Part shown: positions 31,817-42,522 of the stretch, piece after piece
How positions within the stretch are numbered: the first letter of the stretch is position 1
How the letters are laid out: each line of letters opens with the position of its first letter
Assembly (NCBI RefSeq): GCF_000210295.1
Contig: NC_026735.1
Coordinates: 693,749-757,748 of the forward strand
DNA: 64,000 nucleotides
Direction: 5' to 3'
Source: Trypanosoma brucei gambiense DAL972
Lineage: Eukaryota; Euglenozoa; Kinetoplastea; Trypanosomatida; Trypanosomatidae
Notes under the pieces: generated by a model
Database searches by the model: none
What the model saw: only the letters and a program-made list of their open reading frames with translations
What the model was told of the DNA's origin: nothing
Made by a program: the position numbers and the translations under genes

Positions 31817-34800
31817 TTAAGCGTCAACGGAAGAGACCTTCAGCAAGCCGTCGGCGTATACGGCACTTTTGACATTGCCCTGTGTTCGCCCTTCCGGCCG
31901 CGCTGCGGAGCGCACGATCTGTAGGTCCTGTCCCTCAGCCGCTGAGCGGAGGAATGAATTCGAACGCAACTTGCGTTCATCGGCTGGGCCCTGATACTCG
32001 AGCTGGCCGCCATCGAGGATCACCACGTGGGTTGCATATCGGATGGTTGAGAGGCGGTGGGACACCAGCAAAACGGTGACCTCAGGTTGTTGGATTGTGG
32101 TGAGGTTGCCGATGGCCTCCTCAACGTACGCGGCGGTGTGCCCATCCAAGTGCGACGTGGGTTCATCGAGAAGGCAGACGCCGAGACCGTGCCGCCCCAC
32201 CAAAATAGCCCGTGCAAGTGCGAGGCGTTGTTTTTCGCCTGTGCTTAGTTCCTTCGACTTGTCGTCATAGCCAAGCGGCCGTGACTCGATAAACTCTTTG
32301 CATCGGCAAAGGGTGGCTGCTGCAACACATTCGTCTCTAGACACTCGCGGTGTGAAAAGGGAAATATTTTGAAGGAAACTTAGACCCTTGAAGGTGAAGG
32401 GAGTTTGCTCGAGCATGCCAACTGCTTGCCGCAGGAATGTGGTGGAGAAGCAGGTCAGGGGAATATCATCGATCGTCACGATGTTCTCGCAATTTCCTTC
32501 GTTAGCCTGTGGGAGTTGAGTGCCCAGGCAACGCTGCAGTACGGTTATGAGGCCCTCACTTTCCTCCCACACGCGTTCTTCTTTCAGGGATACAACAGCC
32601 ACTGGGTCGTACATGCGCTTCAGCAGGCTCAGCAATGTACTCTTCCCTGACCCGGTTCTCCCGAGTATGGCTGTAATTTGAGTGGCGGGAAAATGGACCG
32701 TCACATTTGCTAAACTTGGCTGCAACGACCCGTCAGTTGCGCAGTGGTGCAATTCAGGATAGACAAACCACACCCCACGGAAATCAATACCTTTGCGGAG
32801 GTGAAAACCCTCGCTGATGCGCCCGGCATCATCAAATTGTATGCCCTCAACATGTTTTATTTTATTCCGCCAGAGCCCTCTTCGCGCCTTGAACACCGCT
32901 GAATAGTTATGGGGAGAGGCATCGTGTACGAATGTGGGCATGTAACGGGCCACCTGTTGTGTGAGCCGGAAGGGATGGTCGAGCTCGACACGTTCGTTTC
33001 CTCTCATTAGCGCGCGGTAGGCGCTCACTCGGTCCAGCAGCGAAGCAGCAGACCATTCTGCAGCAATGGTGGCGCCGCCGTCGCAGGCCCAACGGGTCGT
33101 AAACCATGTGGGCCAGACGCCCCAAATGGAGGTCAGATTTGAACGATAACTTAGTAAGGAATAAAACAACAGAGTTTCAATAAACTCCGTCAAATGTAGA
33201 AGCAGCTGTGTGAACACGTTATGAAACGGTCTGGAGATTGGGTCTGAAAGGTCCATCGTAATAGTAAATGATTCAGCTCGCCGGACCGAAAGCGCCGCTC
33301 TTTGTGCGAAGACGGTGTCAAGGCCCAACTGACGAAGAATGAATCGCGGAGGCCTACTGAATACGTCGTCAAAGCCAAGCGTTGAAGGGATGCGGTTCAT
33401 CGCCTGTGGACGTGCTAGCAGCGCCGCTTCTTCTGCATCTAGAGCCGCCTTGGCCCCTCCGTTCACGGCGTGTAGTTTTTCTGAACTATTGGCAGGAACA
33501 GTTTGGACTGTGTCCCCTTCCAACGCATGCTGAACCCTTTCCTTCAGCACAAATTCCCTGACACATGCGGCATTTTCCCTGAGGCCCCGTGCAATGGATA
33601 AAGCACCGTCGTTCGGTGAGCAGATAAACGAAGTGCAGGATAATGCACAGGCCCTTTCACCGCTGACGACGGTGTCGAATAGTTTTTGTAGACGCCGAAG
33701 ATATGCGACTTCGTCTGTTTGGGCCTTCTTATGGGTGGGGAGTGGGCCAACCGGCCAGTCAACGTGAAAAGTCCCCCCACAAGCAATCAGTGAGAGAAAA
33801 TATCGAGAGTGACTTGCTCTGCTTCCATTTTGGACCGGAGCGTCCCCTTCCACTGGCGCATTCGTTCCTGTGGTGCCATCATTTTCCTCAGCCAATACCT
33901 CCAGCAGAAGTTGAAGTCCGTATCGGGGTTCCGCTGGCAAGGGCTCTTCCCCCATGCGTGCAATTTCGTGTTCGACACTCTTATCGAGCAGTAACCCGCA
34001 CCAACGACCGATGGCCCGTGATATCTCGTAGAAGTTGAGCCAAGACGCTGCTGCAGCGAACGCGGCAACGTCCACTTCTTGTCGAAGCATTGCAGTGACC
34101 ACTCCGATGATGAGCGATATGTACTTTTTTTGTTCGCAGTCAAAGTAACCAAGCATCCGTGCCGCCGTGTTCTCCGCGTACTCGAACGAGCGAGCCAGAG
34201 GATTGCCCCCGCTTCTGCCCACACCTTCCGACGAGCACCGCCGCAAAAACGCCTCATCAGCAACAGCTATCTTGACATTCACTTCATGCAACACCTCGTC
34301 ACGCAACATCACAAGTATTTTCCACCTGAAAACATCGTCAAAAGACCGAACGGCAGCCCCCACAGCGGCGGAAATAGAACCCCAAAGGACGCTTCGCGCG
34401 AAATCCATGAGTACGGCCCCGCGGCCTTCTAGACACCCGGAAGACGAGAGCACGTAAGGTAGCATCCACCCTGCAAACACATTATACCGCGGCGCCCACA
34501 GGTTGATTGCAATGCGCACTGCGTGGCTGAGCGTTCGAAACCGCAGAAGCAACGTCAGCTTGCGTGTCAAATTTGCATCACGTAGCAATACATCGCGGCC
34601 CATGACCCCCTCCACCTTTTCAGAACTCTGTACACTAAAGATTCCATCCATACCCTCCTCCATATCAGGTCCGTCACCTGAAACCAATTCCACACCTTCA
34701 TACAACTTTTCCCGACAAAAGCGTTGCCGCGCCATCCTTCCCCTTTCCAACTGGCTCTTAGCTAGCGGTGCGGCAAATGTATTGAATAAACGGTCAATCT

Positions 34801-35662
34801 CTCTCCAGAGCCGCTTCCAGGACGGTGGGTACCTCCGCCGTATTGTGGCGTGGGCTACCCTTCGTGCCTGTCGCGTTCGAAGGCCGTCGACCAAAAACTT
34901 AAAGCTTAGTTGACCCATGATGAGTGGTAGAACGTCTGCGAGATCCTTCACCCATGTCTCCTCCGCACCACTGGTGAGGACGGCTTCAACAGGAAAGTAG
35001 CTTAAGGGAAGGCAAAGAAACTGCCCCACACCTGGGCCGGGGAGAGGTACAATCCAGAAGGGACGATGGCCCACGAGCCAAGGAGGGATGCGGGGCCTAC
35101 GGATTTGTGCCTTCCCATTCTTTGTGTCACTTCCGTGCACGGCGCTGCGCCAGGCCGCCGCGTAGTACCGCGCCTCAGCCATAGTAGCCAGTCGTCGAAA
35201 AGCGGTGTACTTTATGATGTACCCCAACCGCTCCAATAACACCATGTCTTCCGGCAACGCCGCACAGAGCCGACGGCCAACATTCCACAGCTGTAACCAC
35301 CGACTCAGGTCCACGCCCGGTGCATACGCCATGGATCGCATTGGCCCGTGGAAGGGTAACGCGTCCTGGACCTCCCCCCTTTCCTTTGCACCATGGTTGC
35401 TGAACAGAGAATCCTCTCCAATGTTCCCTTCTGGAGACCGCACAGCCAGCCAATGTTCCACCTCGCGTAAGCAGAACTCTTCCCAGTCGTCCACAACTTG
35501 CTTGACAAACCTTACCAACACAACGCGGGAACGGAGCCGCATACGACCTCGGTAACCACTTGCTAGCCACCAGACCGTCAAACCAAGCCCGAAAGAGAGC
35601 ACCACGCTCGTAACCAAGACGCCCGCGTGGTAAGAGGAGGCCGCTGATGCGTAAGCTACCAT
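31817..35662 (-). CDS. ABC transporter with single C-terminal nucleotide-binding domain (1281 aa)
   Basis: Starts at ATG 35662. The C-terminal ~300 residues form a complete ABC ATPase: Walker A GRTGSGKST (about residues 999-1007), Q-loop MLEQTPF, signature LSTGEKQRLALARAI (about 1139), Walker B VCLLDEPTSHLDG (about 1160) and the H-loop in VLLVSHRLST (about 1200). All catalytic residues are present. The ~960-residue N-terminal part begins with a clear hydrophobic helix (residues 13-36) and has several more weakly hydrophobic stretches, such as LWGSISAAVGAAV, ISLIIGVVTAML and FIETLLFYSLLS. That is far longer than the ~300-residue membrane domain of an ordinary half-transporter. The NBD resembles exporter-type (ABCB/ABCD-like) enzymes. 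Substrate and membrane are unknown; a mitochondrial or other organelle location is possible. It is the last gene before the convergent junction. Confidence 0.88.
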   Translation of the reverse strand: MVAYASAASSYHAGVLVTSVVLSFGLGLTVWWLASGYRGRMRLRSRVVLVRFVKQVVDDWEEFCLREVEHWLAVRSPEGNIGEDSLFSNHGAKERGEVQDALPFHGPMRSMAYAPGVDLSRWLQLWNVGRRLCAALPEDMVLLERLGYIIKYTAFRRLATMAEARYYAAAWRSAVHGSDTKNGKAQIRRPRIPPWLVGHRPFWIVPLPGPGVGQFLCLPLSYFPVEAVLTSGAEETWVKDLADVLPLIMGQLSFKFLVDGLRTRQARRVAHATIRRRYPPSWKRLWREIDRLFNTFAAPLAKSQLERGRMARQRFCREKLYEGVELVSGDGPDMEEGMDGIFSVQSSEKVEGVMGRDVLLRDANLTRKLTLLLRFRTLSHAVRIAINLWAPRYNVFAGWMLPYVLSSSGCLEGRGAVLMDFARSVLWGSISAAVGAAVRSFDDVFRWKILVMLRDEVLHEVNVKIAVADEAFLRRCSSEGVGRSGGNPLARSFEYAENTAARMLGYFDCEQKKYISLIIGVVTAMLRQEVDVAAFAAAASWLNFYEISRAIGRWCGLLLDKSVEHEIARMGEEPLPAEPRYGLQLLLEVLAEENDGTTGTNAPVEGDAPVQNGSRASHSRYFLSLIACGGTFHVDWPVGPLPTHKKAQTDEVAYLRRLQKLFDTVVSGERACALSCTSFICSPNDGALSIARGLRENAACVREFVLKERVQHALEGDTVQTVPANSSEKLHAVNGGAKAALDAEEAALLARPQAMNRIPSTLGFDDVFSRPPRFILRQLGLDTVFAQRAALSVRRAESFTITMDLSDPISRPFHNVFTQLLLHLTEFIETLLFYSLLSYRSNLTSIWGVWPTWFTTRWACDGGATIAAEWSAASLLDRVSAYRALMRGNERVELDHPFRLTQQVARYMPTFVHDASPHNYSAVFKARRGLWRNKIKHVEGIQFDDAGRISEGFHLRKGIDFRGVWFVYPELHHCATDGSLQPSLANVTVHFPATQITAILGRTGSGKSTLLSLLKRMYDPVAVVSLKEERVWEESEGLITVLQRCLGTQLPQANEGNCENIVTIDDIPLTCFSTTFLRQAVGMLEQTPFTFKGLSFLQNISLFTPRVSRDECVAAATLCRCKEFIESRPLGYDDKSKELSTGEKQRLALARAILVGRHGLGVCLLDEPTSHLDGHTAAYVEEAIGNLTTIQQPEVTVLLVSHRLSTIRYATHVVILDGGQLEYQGPADERKLRSNSFLRSAAEGQDLQIVRSAARPEGRTQGNVKSAVYADGLLKVSSVDA

Positions 35663-37860
35663 AATGGAGCCCTTTTCTTTGTTTGCGAGGGGAAACTGGA
35701 CAGCGCGAACCTTGCCCCTTAACCCACCCCGCCTTTGTCACCAGTTATTGGTCGCGGTTACGAGGTAATAACACTTATAGGGAGGGAGTGAAAAACATAA
35801 ACGAAAAGGCCTGATTTCTACCCAAGTGGGCAGCGCGTCCGTAGGGGAGATATATACCACATCAAGGGGAAGATTGAATGTACCCTTATTTCATCGAGGT
35901 GCTGCACTGCGGAACCCCTGCCCACTTACATACCCACACAAAAATATGTACGCCCGGCGACTACCAGACAAGTAAGCCACCGAACAAAAACGAAAATGTG
36001 TAACAGAGTTGTTGGTGTTGTTGTTTTAAGAAAAAAAAAACCAAAACTAAGCCGCCGATACGAGAAAAGGGGTAGAGAGATCCGTTCAAGTATCCACGCC
36101 TTCCCACTCCTACCCCAGCAAATTCCCTTTTACGTTCCTGCCCTCACGGCAGGGAAGCACACCGTTTGTCACGCGTGCCGGGCGTCCCATTTTGGTCCCG
36201 CTGTGGGACATCAACCCATACACATAGCCGGCGTCCAGACACCTCGACTTTCATCACCTTAGGAGTGAAGATGCGGGTGATTCACCGGGATAATTTTTTT
36301 GGCATGTACTAAGTTAACAGCAATTAGTCTTTCACACACAAAAAAAAAAAATAGGGTTAGACAAACAACGCATTGAGACGAGGAGCGGAGTGGTGGGTGG
36401 GGTGAGAAAAAGAATGATGTCGCGGGTGCATCGTTGCAAGCAGAAGTCACAGCGCAGCACTCACCTGAAGGTAGCGGCGAGAGCGTCGGTGCATTTAACG
36501 GCAGGTGACGTACGTTCGAAAGCGCATAATATAAAAGTAACCCTCTTCCCCACCCCCGCAGCGAACCTGGGAATAAGAACGGATAAGACGAAACAAGTAA
36601 GGAAACAAGGTGAGGAAAAAATAGCAAAAAAAAAAGGAAATTTCTTACTACAACTGTAAAGGAAAGAAGGTACACGAAAAACAAACGGAAAAAATGGCAC
36701 ATATACAAACAAAAGAACTCCACATCTGTTAGCGTTTGGAGATGATGATAGTTTGCTCAAAAGCGTTGACCACTGCTCAGAGCACTATGGACCATTAGCG
36801 GTAAATACACACAATTCCCCACTTCCCTTTCTCACTAGCGAATAAAACAAACGAAGGCAAACACAAGCCTAGCACTCAGGGAAATTGAGGAAAGGGATAG
36901 AAAAAAAAAAGAGAGAGGAAATAACACGTCGAAATTACAATTGCGCTAACCAGCAAGGCGAACACCCATTGATGTTACCCTCGTCCCATGATCTTGGATG
37001 CTTTTGCTTGAGTAGACACATCACTTGCGCCGTCTCTTCACAGATTTCAGGTGGTGAGCTCCATTCCTCCCTCGCCCCCACCTCCTCGTTTTTATGCTGC
37101 CAGCTCGTGCAAGCAACCGTTTACAAACTTCAGGTATCCTCCCGTTTCCTCCGCTTACCACGCATGTTTCTTTTCTCTCTTAACTATCCCCCGCGAGTCG
37201 TCAGGAATGTACACGAACTTATGAGGCCGGTTTACGGCAGTCGTCGTTATACAGTCCTTCCCCCCCCCTATGGTTGGCCATGTGGGAGTTTGTTTGTTTG
37301 TTTTTGCTTCTTTCCTCCAACCCCTGGAACAATGAGACCTCAATAGACACAAACACAAACACAAACACAAACACACACACACACACAAGCAGACGCATAA
37401 TAACAAATACGAGTGTAAACTACGGAAAAGAAGGCAACAACATTATAATCATCATTTATTCCCCTCTTTTTTTAAGAAAAAATATTTTAGTGGGATGTGT
37501 TAGAAGTGTGTAGCGTTAGCTCAACAGTAGCAATAACTGGTCAGTGTACCACCGCAAAAAAGGACTTCGGCCCCCCTCTACCTTCTTTCGCGTGCTCCTC
37601 TCGGGCAGACATGCGTGCCGAAAGCTCAGGGGGGGGGGTTAGGAAAGCGGCGGCAGGGTTATAGGGAAGGGAAAGGAAAAAAAAAAGGGAACAATGATGG
37701 CGGCCACGAGTGCGTCCCACCACTGGAGTGAGGAACAAGAGGTACAAAGCGTTGGAACGACAGGGGCTACCTGTGTTTACGCCGAATTATAAAACTATGA
37801 GCCAGCGTTAAAGACCCGGTCTCCTCCTTGGGTCAGGTGAATACACCGCCGCCATGCTGG
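35663..37860. other. Intergenic region between ABC transporter and 962-aa gene
   Basis: 2.2 kb without a credible gene. It holds purine-rich runs on the plus strand (pyrimidine tracts for minus-strand trans-splicing, for example 35781-35809 and 36881-36918), a CACAAA/CA microsatellite at 37346-37388 and a G run near 37630. ORFs of about 150 codons here are translations of these simple tracts. Confidence 0.6.
37346..37388. repeat. CACAAA / CA microsatellite
   Basis: Four ACAAAC-type hexamers grade into a run of CA dinucleotides in the 3' flank of the 962-aa gene. Simple repeat with no evident function. Confidence 0.85.
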
Positions 37861-40749
37861 CTAGCGGGGCTGGTTGGCACGCGCTCGAAGCTCGGCTTCG
37901 GCGTCTTTCAACATTTTCGTCGCGTCGTTCAGAAGTCGGGTTTGTTCCTGCACGTAGCGCTTTAACCTATTTTTCTTTTCAGGATCTTCCTCGTGCTTGA
38001 GGCGTTCGATGCCTTCCTTATTCGCAGCCATTACGTACTTTACGAATCGTGTCACGGATCCGTTACGAAGCGGATAGTTGTAGGTAGAATGCATTTTGCG
38101 GTGCAGCTCGAGGAGATTCTCTACAATCTCCTTGCCGTTGACCTCTTCATCGCTTTCGTCAGCCGTGGAGAGACTCAACAGAAAGCATGTATGGGAAGGG
38201 CCACCGAGTACGAGATGAAAAAGCATGCAGTACTCATTCTTCACACGTGATATGGCAGAATCGTACGGGTGTGTGCCACTCCCAGAGGAGGCAAATACAA
38301 GTGAAGAGAGCAAAACATCACACGTACTCTCACCCGACTCTGTTCTTACTATACGGCTTTGCTTGACAAGAAGGAGGGCGACCAGGACACCACCCGTCAT
38401 GGTGGAGAGAATTGGATCTGTACTGGCACGGCTTAACGCCTTGTTTAGGGACTCATCAAATGCCATGCTGGACGTAACTTTGGTGTACCGCAACTGTGGA
38501 ATACGCGGGCCATAAATCGGAGATGGCTGTACTTGCATCGTCTCAAACCTGCCACCGTTCAGGTCAAAAAGGTCTTTCACTTTGTCATCATGGAAAAACC
38601 CGAGAGCTGAAGTTACGCTCACGATGGAGTCAGCCGTTGTTTGACACCGCTGCAACACGCCGCGCACAATGCGAGTAAGATATGGCCACACAGGTGATCG
38701 AAACAGCATGTCGGAATTTGGCGCCTCCACGGAAAGCACAGAAGCGTTGTAGCCGTCACACACGGCATCCTTGACACCGTTCAGAGTGGTAGAGTAAAAG
38801 TTCGTGCTACTGGGGTTGCGGATGACCACTTCATGGGCTTCATGCTTTGACCCACGGTAGCTAATGTTGTTTCCCTCGACCAAAAGCGGGGTTGAGGTGG
38901 ACGGCACCTTCTCCACCAGTACAACTGTTTTTATACGGTTCGTTTTAAGGTCTTTCGGATGCCGCTGTTCCTCGTTTGTCCGCGTCCTTCGTTGACTTTC
39001 CTTGATGCTGGCGGTCTCTGTGACAGGTGTTGCACCGTCCGCCGCACGCGTATTCCCATCACAGAGGAGCTCCCCCTGAGAGCCTGGAGACTGGGTACGA
39101 GCAATATCCGGTCCACACCCGGTGCACCCATCCGTCGCCAGCTTCCCCCTTATGTCGGACTCCCCTGCTTGCATGCGCGACCCTCGGTTCGTGTTTGGCC
39201 GCAAGCTCGCAAATTTTTCACCACCACCGGCCGTTTCCTCATTCGACGTCGGATGCAGCAGATCACATGCTTCAGAAACCTGATTTCGCCGCGGCCGGTT
39301 GGTGTCGTGCGGGACTCCGGTGGAGTTTCTCGTATTTAAGATATCACCCTCAAGACTATCTTGAACTTCCTCCGCCTCTGGAAACTCAGCAATGGAAATA
39401 TTAACCGCGTTAACACCACGCGGCCGGTGCAAAGAGGAACTCCGTTTCAAGAAAGGTCGCCTGTGGCGCCCGTACGTGTTTGAGGTTTCGCCTTTACTTG
39501 CCACACTTGTTTGTTCTTGTGTATCCTCGGTGCCTTCCCCAAATGCGGACCCCACGCGCGCCAGTGGGTGCACAACCTCCCCAACAGTCCTTGATAGCGG
39601 AATATCTAACGCCACGTTGTTGCTTTCTGCGGTTATAATCGTGCGACTCGACCCATCACTCACTGTCTCAACGATTGCTCGGGTCGCTTCACACACAGGG
39701 GATGCATGCCCCTCCATGATGTGAAAATCTTCCGCGTCAGCAAGATCATAACTTGCCGGACTCTTAGTGCGAGCCTGCCGAGCATCAACTGCGAACGGGC
39801 TGTTCTTCCTGATGGGAGCCCCCTCTCTAGGATGGAGGGAGTGGGACTTGCCAGCGAACTTTTCTGCAATTCGCGATCCCAACGCTTGTGGAGGTTTCGC
39901 TTCACCCAGACCATTAGCCGACATCGTTGCTCCCCCGGCCACTGAAAATTTCCGTCCGACTTCGGATCGCGCGGGCTCCTTGGAAACACCACCGTCGATA
40001 CCGTACAACGATTTTGAAACTTGTACGTAGTTGCTGGAGTTTGACCAGCTCAGTTGAGAAGGGCGGCGGAAGAATCCCACCTGTGATGGCACCCGCCCGC
40101 GGTCTCGTCGGCTGCTGAACAGTTTTTGCACCGGCATTGAGTCTTGGTAACCGCGGTACATGGAACCCCCTTCAATGGCCCCAAACCCGGAAGCACCGAA
40201 ACTGCGGTAGCCACTACCCATCATGCCGTAAGTGGCGAAGTTTCCGTACTGCGAGGCACGGCACATCCCGGAAAAGCTGCTCTCCCGCTGGCCATATCCT
40301 CCGGCGCGGCTCATAAGAAAGCTGTTGTTGGGTAACCGTACCCCACTTCCGCACGATCTGCAACTCATGCTCCTCTGCGAGCCGTACTTATGACCATGGG
40401 GCCAAGTGCCTCCTTCGTGTGGAGGTCCGTGGGAGATATCATAATCCCCCGGAACAAAGCCTGTTTGGCAACCATCCCTAAAACTTTGTCTTCGGAAACT
40501 CATTTTCTCTTTATTGTGCTCTTTTCTTTTCCTTGTTCGCTTCGCAGGGCCTCCAACTGGACTTCCCTTAGCGTTACCTTTTTTCTCCGTCGAAGCGTAT
40601 GTGAAGTGGCGGTTGCACCTCTTGCTATACCCTATGAAAAAGGAAAAGATGCCGAAGAATACCAGATGTGCGAGAACTAGCAAGAGAGAAGCAGTTCCTA
40701 CCAGCTCCAGACCGACAACGATCCGTGGTCGCACTACGTCAGTTTCCAT
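37861..40749 (-). CDS. Pseudo-kinesin-domain protein with N-terminal membrane anchor (962 aa)
   Basis: The start is set at the first ATG (40749); the longer open frame begins with GTG. Residues 8-36 hold a hydrophobic helix (LVGTASLLLVLAHLVFFGIF) followed by basic residues, a signal-anchor pattern not seen in its three paralogues. Residues ~60-600 are low-complexity, rich in Ser, Gly, Arg and Tyr, with short motifs such as GGSMYRGYQDS that recall the GSMYG repeats of the 1488-aa paralogue. Residues ~604-905 are one degenerate kinesin-motor-like domain, with IYGPRIP, LLSSLVF, LFHLVLGGPSHTCFLLSLS and then LRNGSVTRFVKYV. A charged helical tail follows (RLKHEEDPEKKNRLKRYVQEQ). No P-loop is present. 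An alternative start at MSFRRQSFRDG, about residue 84, would remove the membrane helix. Confidence 0.83.
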   Translation of the reverse strand: METDVVRPRIVVGLELVGTASLLLVLAHLVFFGIFSFFIGYSKRCNRHFTYASTEKKGNAKGSPVGGPAKRTRKRKEHNKEKMSFRRQSFRDGCQTGFVPGDYDISHGPPHEGGTWPHGHKYGSQRSMSCRSCGSGVRLPNNSFLMSRAGGYGQRESSFSGMCRASQYGNFATYGMMGSGYRSFGASGFGAIEGGSMYRGYQDSMPVQKLFSSRRDRGRVPSQVGFFRRPSQLSWSNSSNYVQVSKSLYGIDGGVSKEPARSEVGRKFSVAGGATMSANGLGEAKPPQALGSRIAEKFAGKSHSLHPREGAPIRKNSPFAVDARQARTKSPASYDLADAEDFHIMEGHASPVCEATRAIVETVSDGSSRTIITAESNNVALDIPLSRTVGEVVHPLARVGSAFGEGTEDTQEQTSVASKGETSNTYGRHRRPFLKRSSSLHRPRGVNAVNISIAEFPEAEEVQDSLEGDILNTRNSTGVPHDTNRPRRNQVSEACDLLHPTSNEETAGGGEKFASLRPNTNRGSRMQAGESDIRGKLATDGCTGCGPDIARTQSPGSQGELLCDGNTRAADGATPVTETASIKESQRRTRTNEEQRHPKDLKTNRIKTVVLVEKVPSTSTPLLVEGNNISYRGSKHEAHEVVIRNPSSTNFYSTTLNGVKDAVCDGYNASVLSVEAPNSDMLFRSPVWPYLTRIVRGVLQRCQTTADSIVSVTSALGFFHDDKVKDLFDLNGGRFETMQVQPSPIYGPRIPQLRYTKVTSSMAFDESLNKALSRASTDPILSTMTGGVLVALLLVKQSRIVRTESGESTCDVLLSSLVFASSGSGTHPYDSAISRVKNEYCMLFHLVLGGPSHTCFLLSLSTADESDEEVNGKEIVENLLELHRKMHSTYNYPLRNGSVTRFVKYVMAANKEGIERLKHEEDPEKKNRLKRYVQEQTRLLNDATKMLKDAEAELRARANQPR

Positions 40750-41035
40750 AAAATAACTTCGGAGCTGCACTCAGCAAAGACATGCGAAATGTTGCACTGA
40801 CTCACCAACAGTTATACACCAAAAGTGATGCAACAAAAGCGTGTCCGTCTGCGCGGGTACACCGCCACTGCACCAGGTCCACTTCCACCCGCGAAGGCAG
40901 TACTTTGGTTTGTGTTGCCCCAACGGCATGCATGAATCCTTCATCCCAAATACCCCTACCACGGCACACCACCTTCTCTAGAGAAAGAGGTATCATCGGT
41001 CTGGGGTGCGTGCGGCTCGTCATACCACCACACAC

Positions 41036-41482
41036 TCACTCAAGCACACACGCACGCATACCTCGCGTGGTGCCACTCCCTCTTCCTCGCGTCCTTTCTG
41101 TGTGAAATGGAGCGGGCCATGCACGCGGTGGGCATGGAGAGTGATGCAGGGGCATCAACACTAGTATAATGTTGGGCTCACTCCCATTTGCCTCGGCAGC
41201 AGCCCACAGGTCCCCCTTAGGTATAATAAAACGACGTCTGGCTAACCGTATCAACTTCTGACTTGCTGTGTCCACTATCCACTCAAGTTCCCCTTTCCGT
41301 TGCTGGATTTTAAACGCCTTCAACACACTGTTGAAAATCTCCACCCCGTCGGAAACTTGTCCCTTCCCTATAGATGGCGTTAGCAGCTTCGTTCCACAAT
41401 CTTTGCATTCCCACCACATCTCCGGTACACGCAGATGGTTGCACGGTGGCTGGTTGTGGCACCCACACCTATGGTCTATCAT
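41036..41482 (-). CDS. Small Cys/His-rich ORF of unknown function (148 aa)
   Basis: The open frame extends to 41629, but the first ATG is at 41482. The N-terminal 30 residues contain a possible zinc-binding cluster: HRCGCH, then PPCNH, then WWECKDCG. The middle (VEIFNSVLKAFKIQQRKGEL) looks like ordinary globular protein; the last 40 residues are Pro/Arg-rich and may be non-coding. I do not recognise it. It lies immediately upstream of the 962-aa gene and just downstream of a broken NTF2-like relic. It could be a real small gene or the remains of a larger one. Confidence 0.35.
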   Translation of the reverse strand: MIDHRCGCHNQPPCNHLRVPEMWWECKDCGTKLLTPSIGKGQVSDGVEIFNSVLKAFKIQQRKGELEWIVDTASQKLIRLARRRFIIPKGDLWAAAEANGSEPNIILVLMPLHHSPCPPRAWPAPFHTERTRGRGSGTTRGMRACVLE

Positions 41483-41867
41483 ACCGGTATGAACGGTGCC
41501 GAGTTTTTCCTGCTCTTCAATGTTATGTGCTGGTTCACGACGTCTGCAACGCCAGTGGCAAGGAAAGTCCACTAGCCTGATTGCCGCTGTCGTTCTTGCT
41601 GGCCTGCCCCAGCGCAAGGGGGAATGCAACGAAGTCAGCCGCCTCTACTGTCTTTAACATCCCATTCGCACGCACTTTCACGCACCCGAGGTTCCATAAC
41701 CTTTAAATTGCGTCGCCAGAAACCCTAGGACTGAATACGGGAGAAAAACCGAGCGTGGTACATCTGTGCGTGGCGTCTGGTTGAAGAAAGCCCATCGCTT
41801 CTGTACCTTTTTGAAGCTCGTCTATGCTATGGTAATATCAAAGGTGGAGATCCCTTGTTCCGCAGCT

Positions 41868-42522
41868 CTAATGGAAGGTAAGAAAAGCCTTATACACACA
41901 TCTTTGCCGCAGCTGGGTCATCTTCCTCCAACAGCCCAACAAGTGATGTGGAGTTGTGACCCGCCGGCCGTTGGAGCAGATGGACCTCATCCAAGACACA
42001 TTGATCAAGCACCTCGCTTTATTGCATGTTTTCATCAAGCCTGTGATATCTTCCAAATACCACTAGCACAGTTACGAATGTTTTTCTGGCCAACGTCGGG
42101 CCCTCAACCGTTTCGGCTCTGATGATCGCTAACATGTGTGTCCCATCTCCAAATGCGCTGTCCACGCCCCTCACTTCCACCTTAATATTTGGCGCATGCG
42201 CCTTTACCTCCTAAGAGCCGCGCAGTAAACAATCGACAACTGAGCCAGTCATCGCCTCTTCGACCCCAAGAAATTGAAAGGGATTGTGCTCCAGAGGACG
42301 TGCCAAAGGACGGGAGGAGCTCACAACTGGGGCTGCACGTATTGTTTGTTCGGTACAGACAGTCCAACATCGGGGGAAAAAAAACAGCACCGACATTCCT
42401 TGACCAGGCCCCTTGTTTTTCCCGGCCTCCCGCTTCAAACCGACATGCATGAACGGACTTGTCGCGCAAACTATATATCTAACAGTTCCATCTACAAGCG
42501 CCCTACTGCTGAAACAGTCCAA
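41868..42522 (-). pseudogene. Degraded gene with NTF2-like segment
   Basis: One minus-strand frame carries protein-like sequence interrupted by stops at 42211-42213 and near 42022. Between the stops it reads VEVRGVDSAFGDGTHMLAII, then TLARKTFVTVLVVFGRYHRL and DENMQ. This resembles the second half of NTF2-like domains as in G3BP (beta strand, DG turn, long strand ending in a xxF..V.. pattern, then a short ND/DE motif). Upstream in the same frame is NPFQFLGVEEAMTGSVVDCL. The stops make it a pseudogene or a misread. The family call is tentative and rests on pattern only. Confidence 0.35.

Noticed and set aside
36259..36723. 154-codon minus-strand ORF rich in Phe and Leu
   Set aside because: Translation of pyrimidine-rich intergenic DNA; composition is explained by base content.
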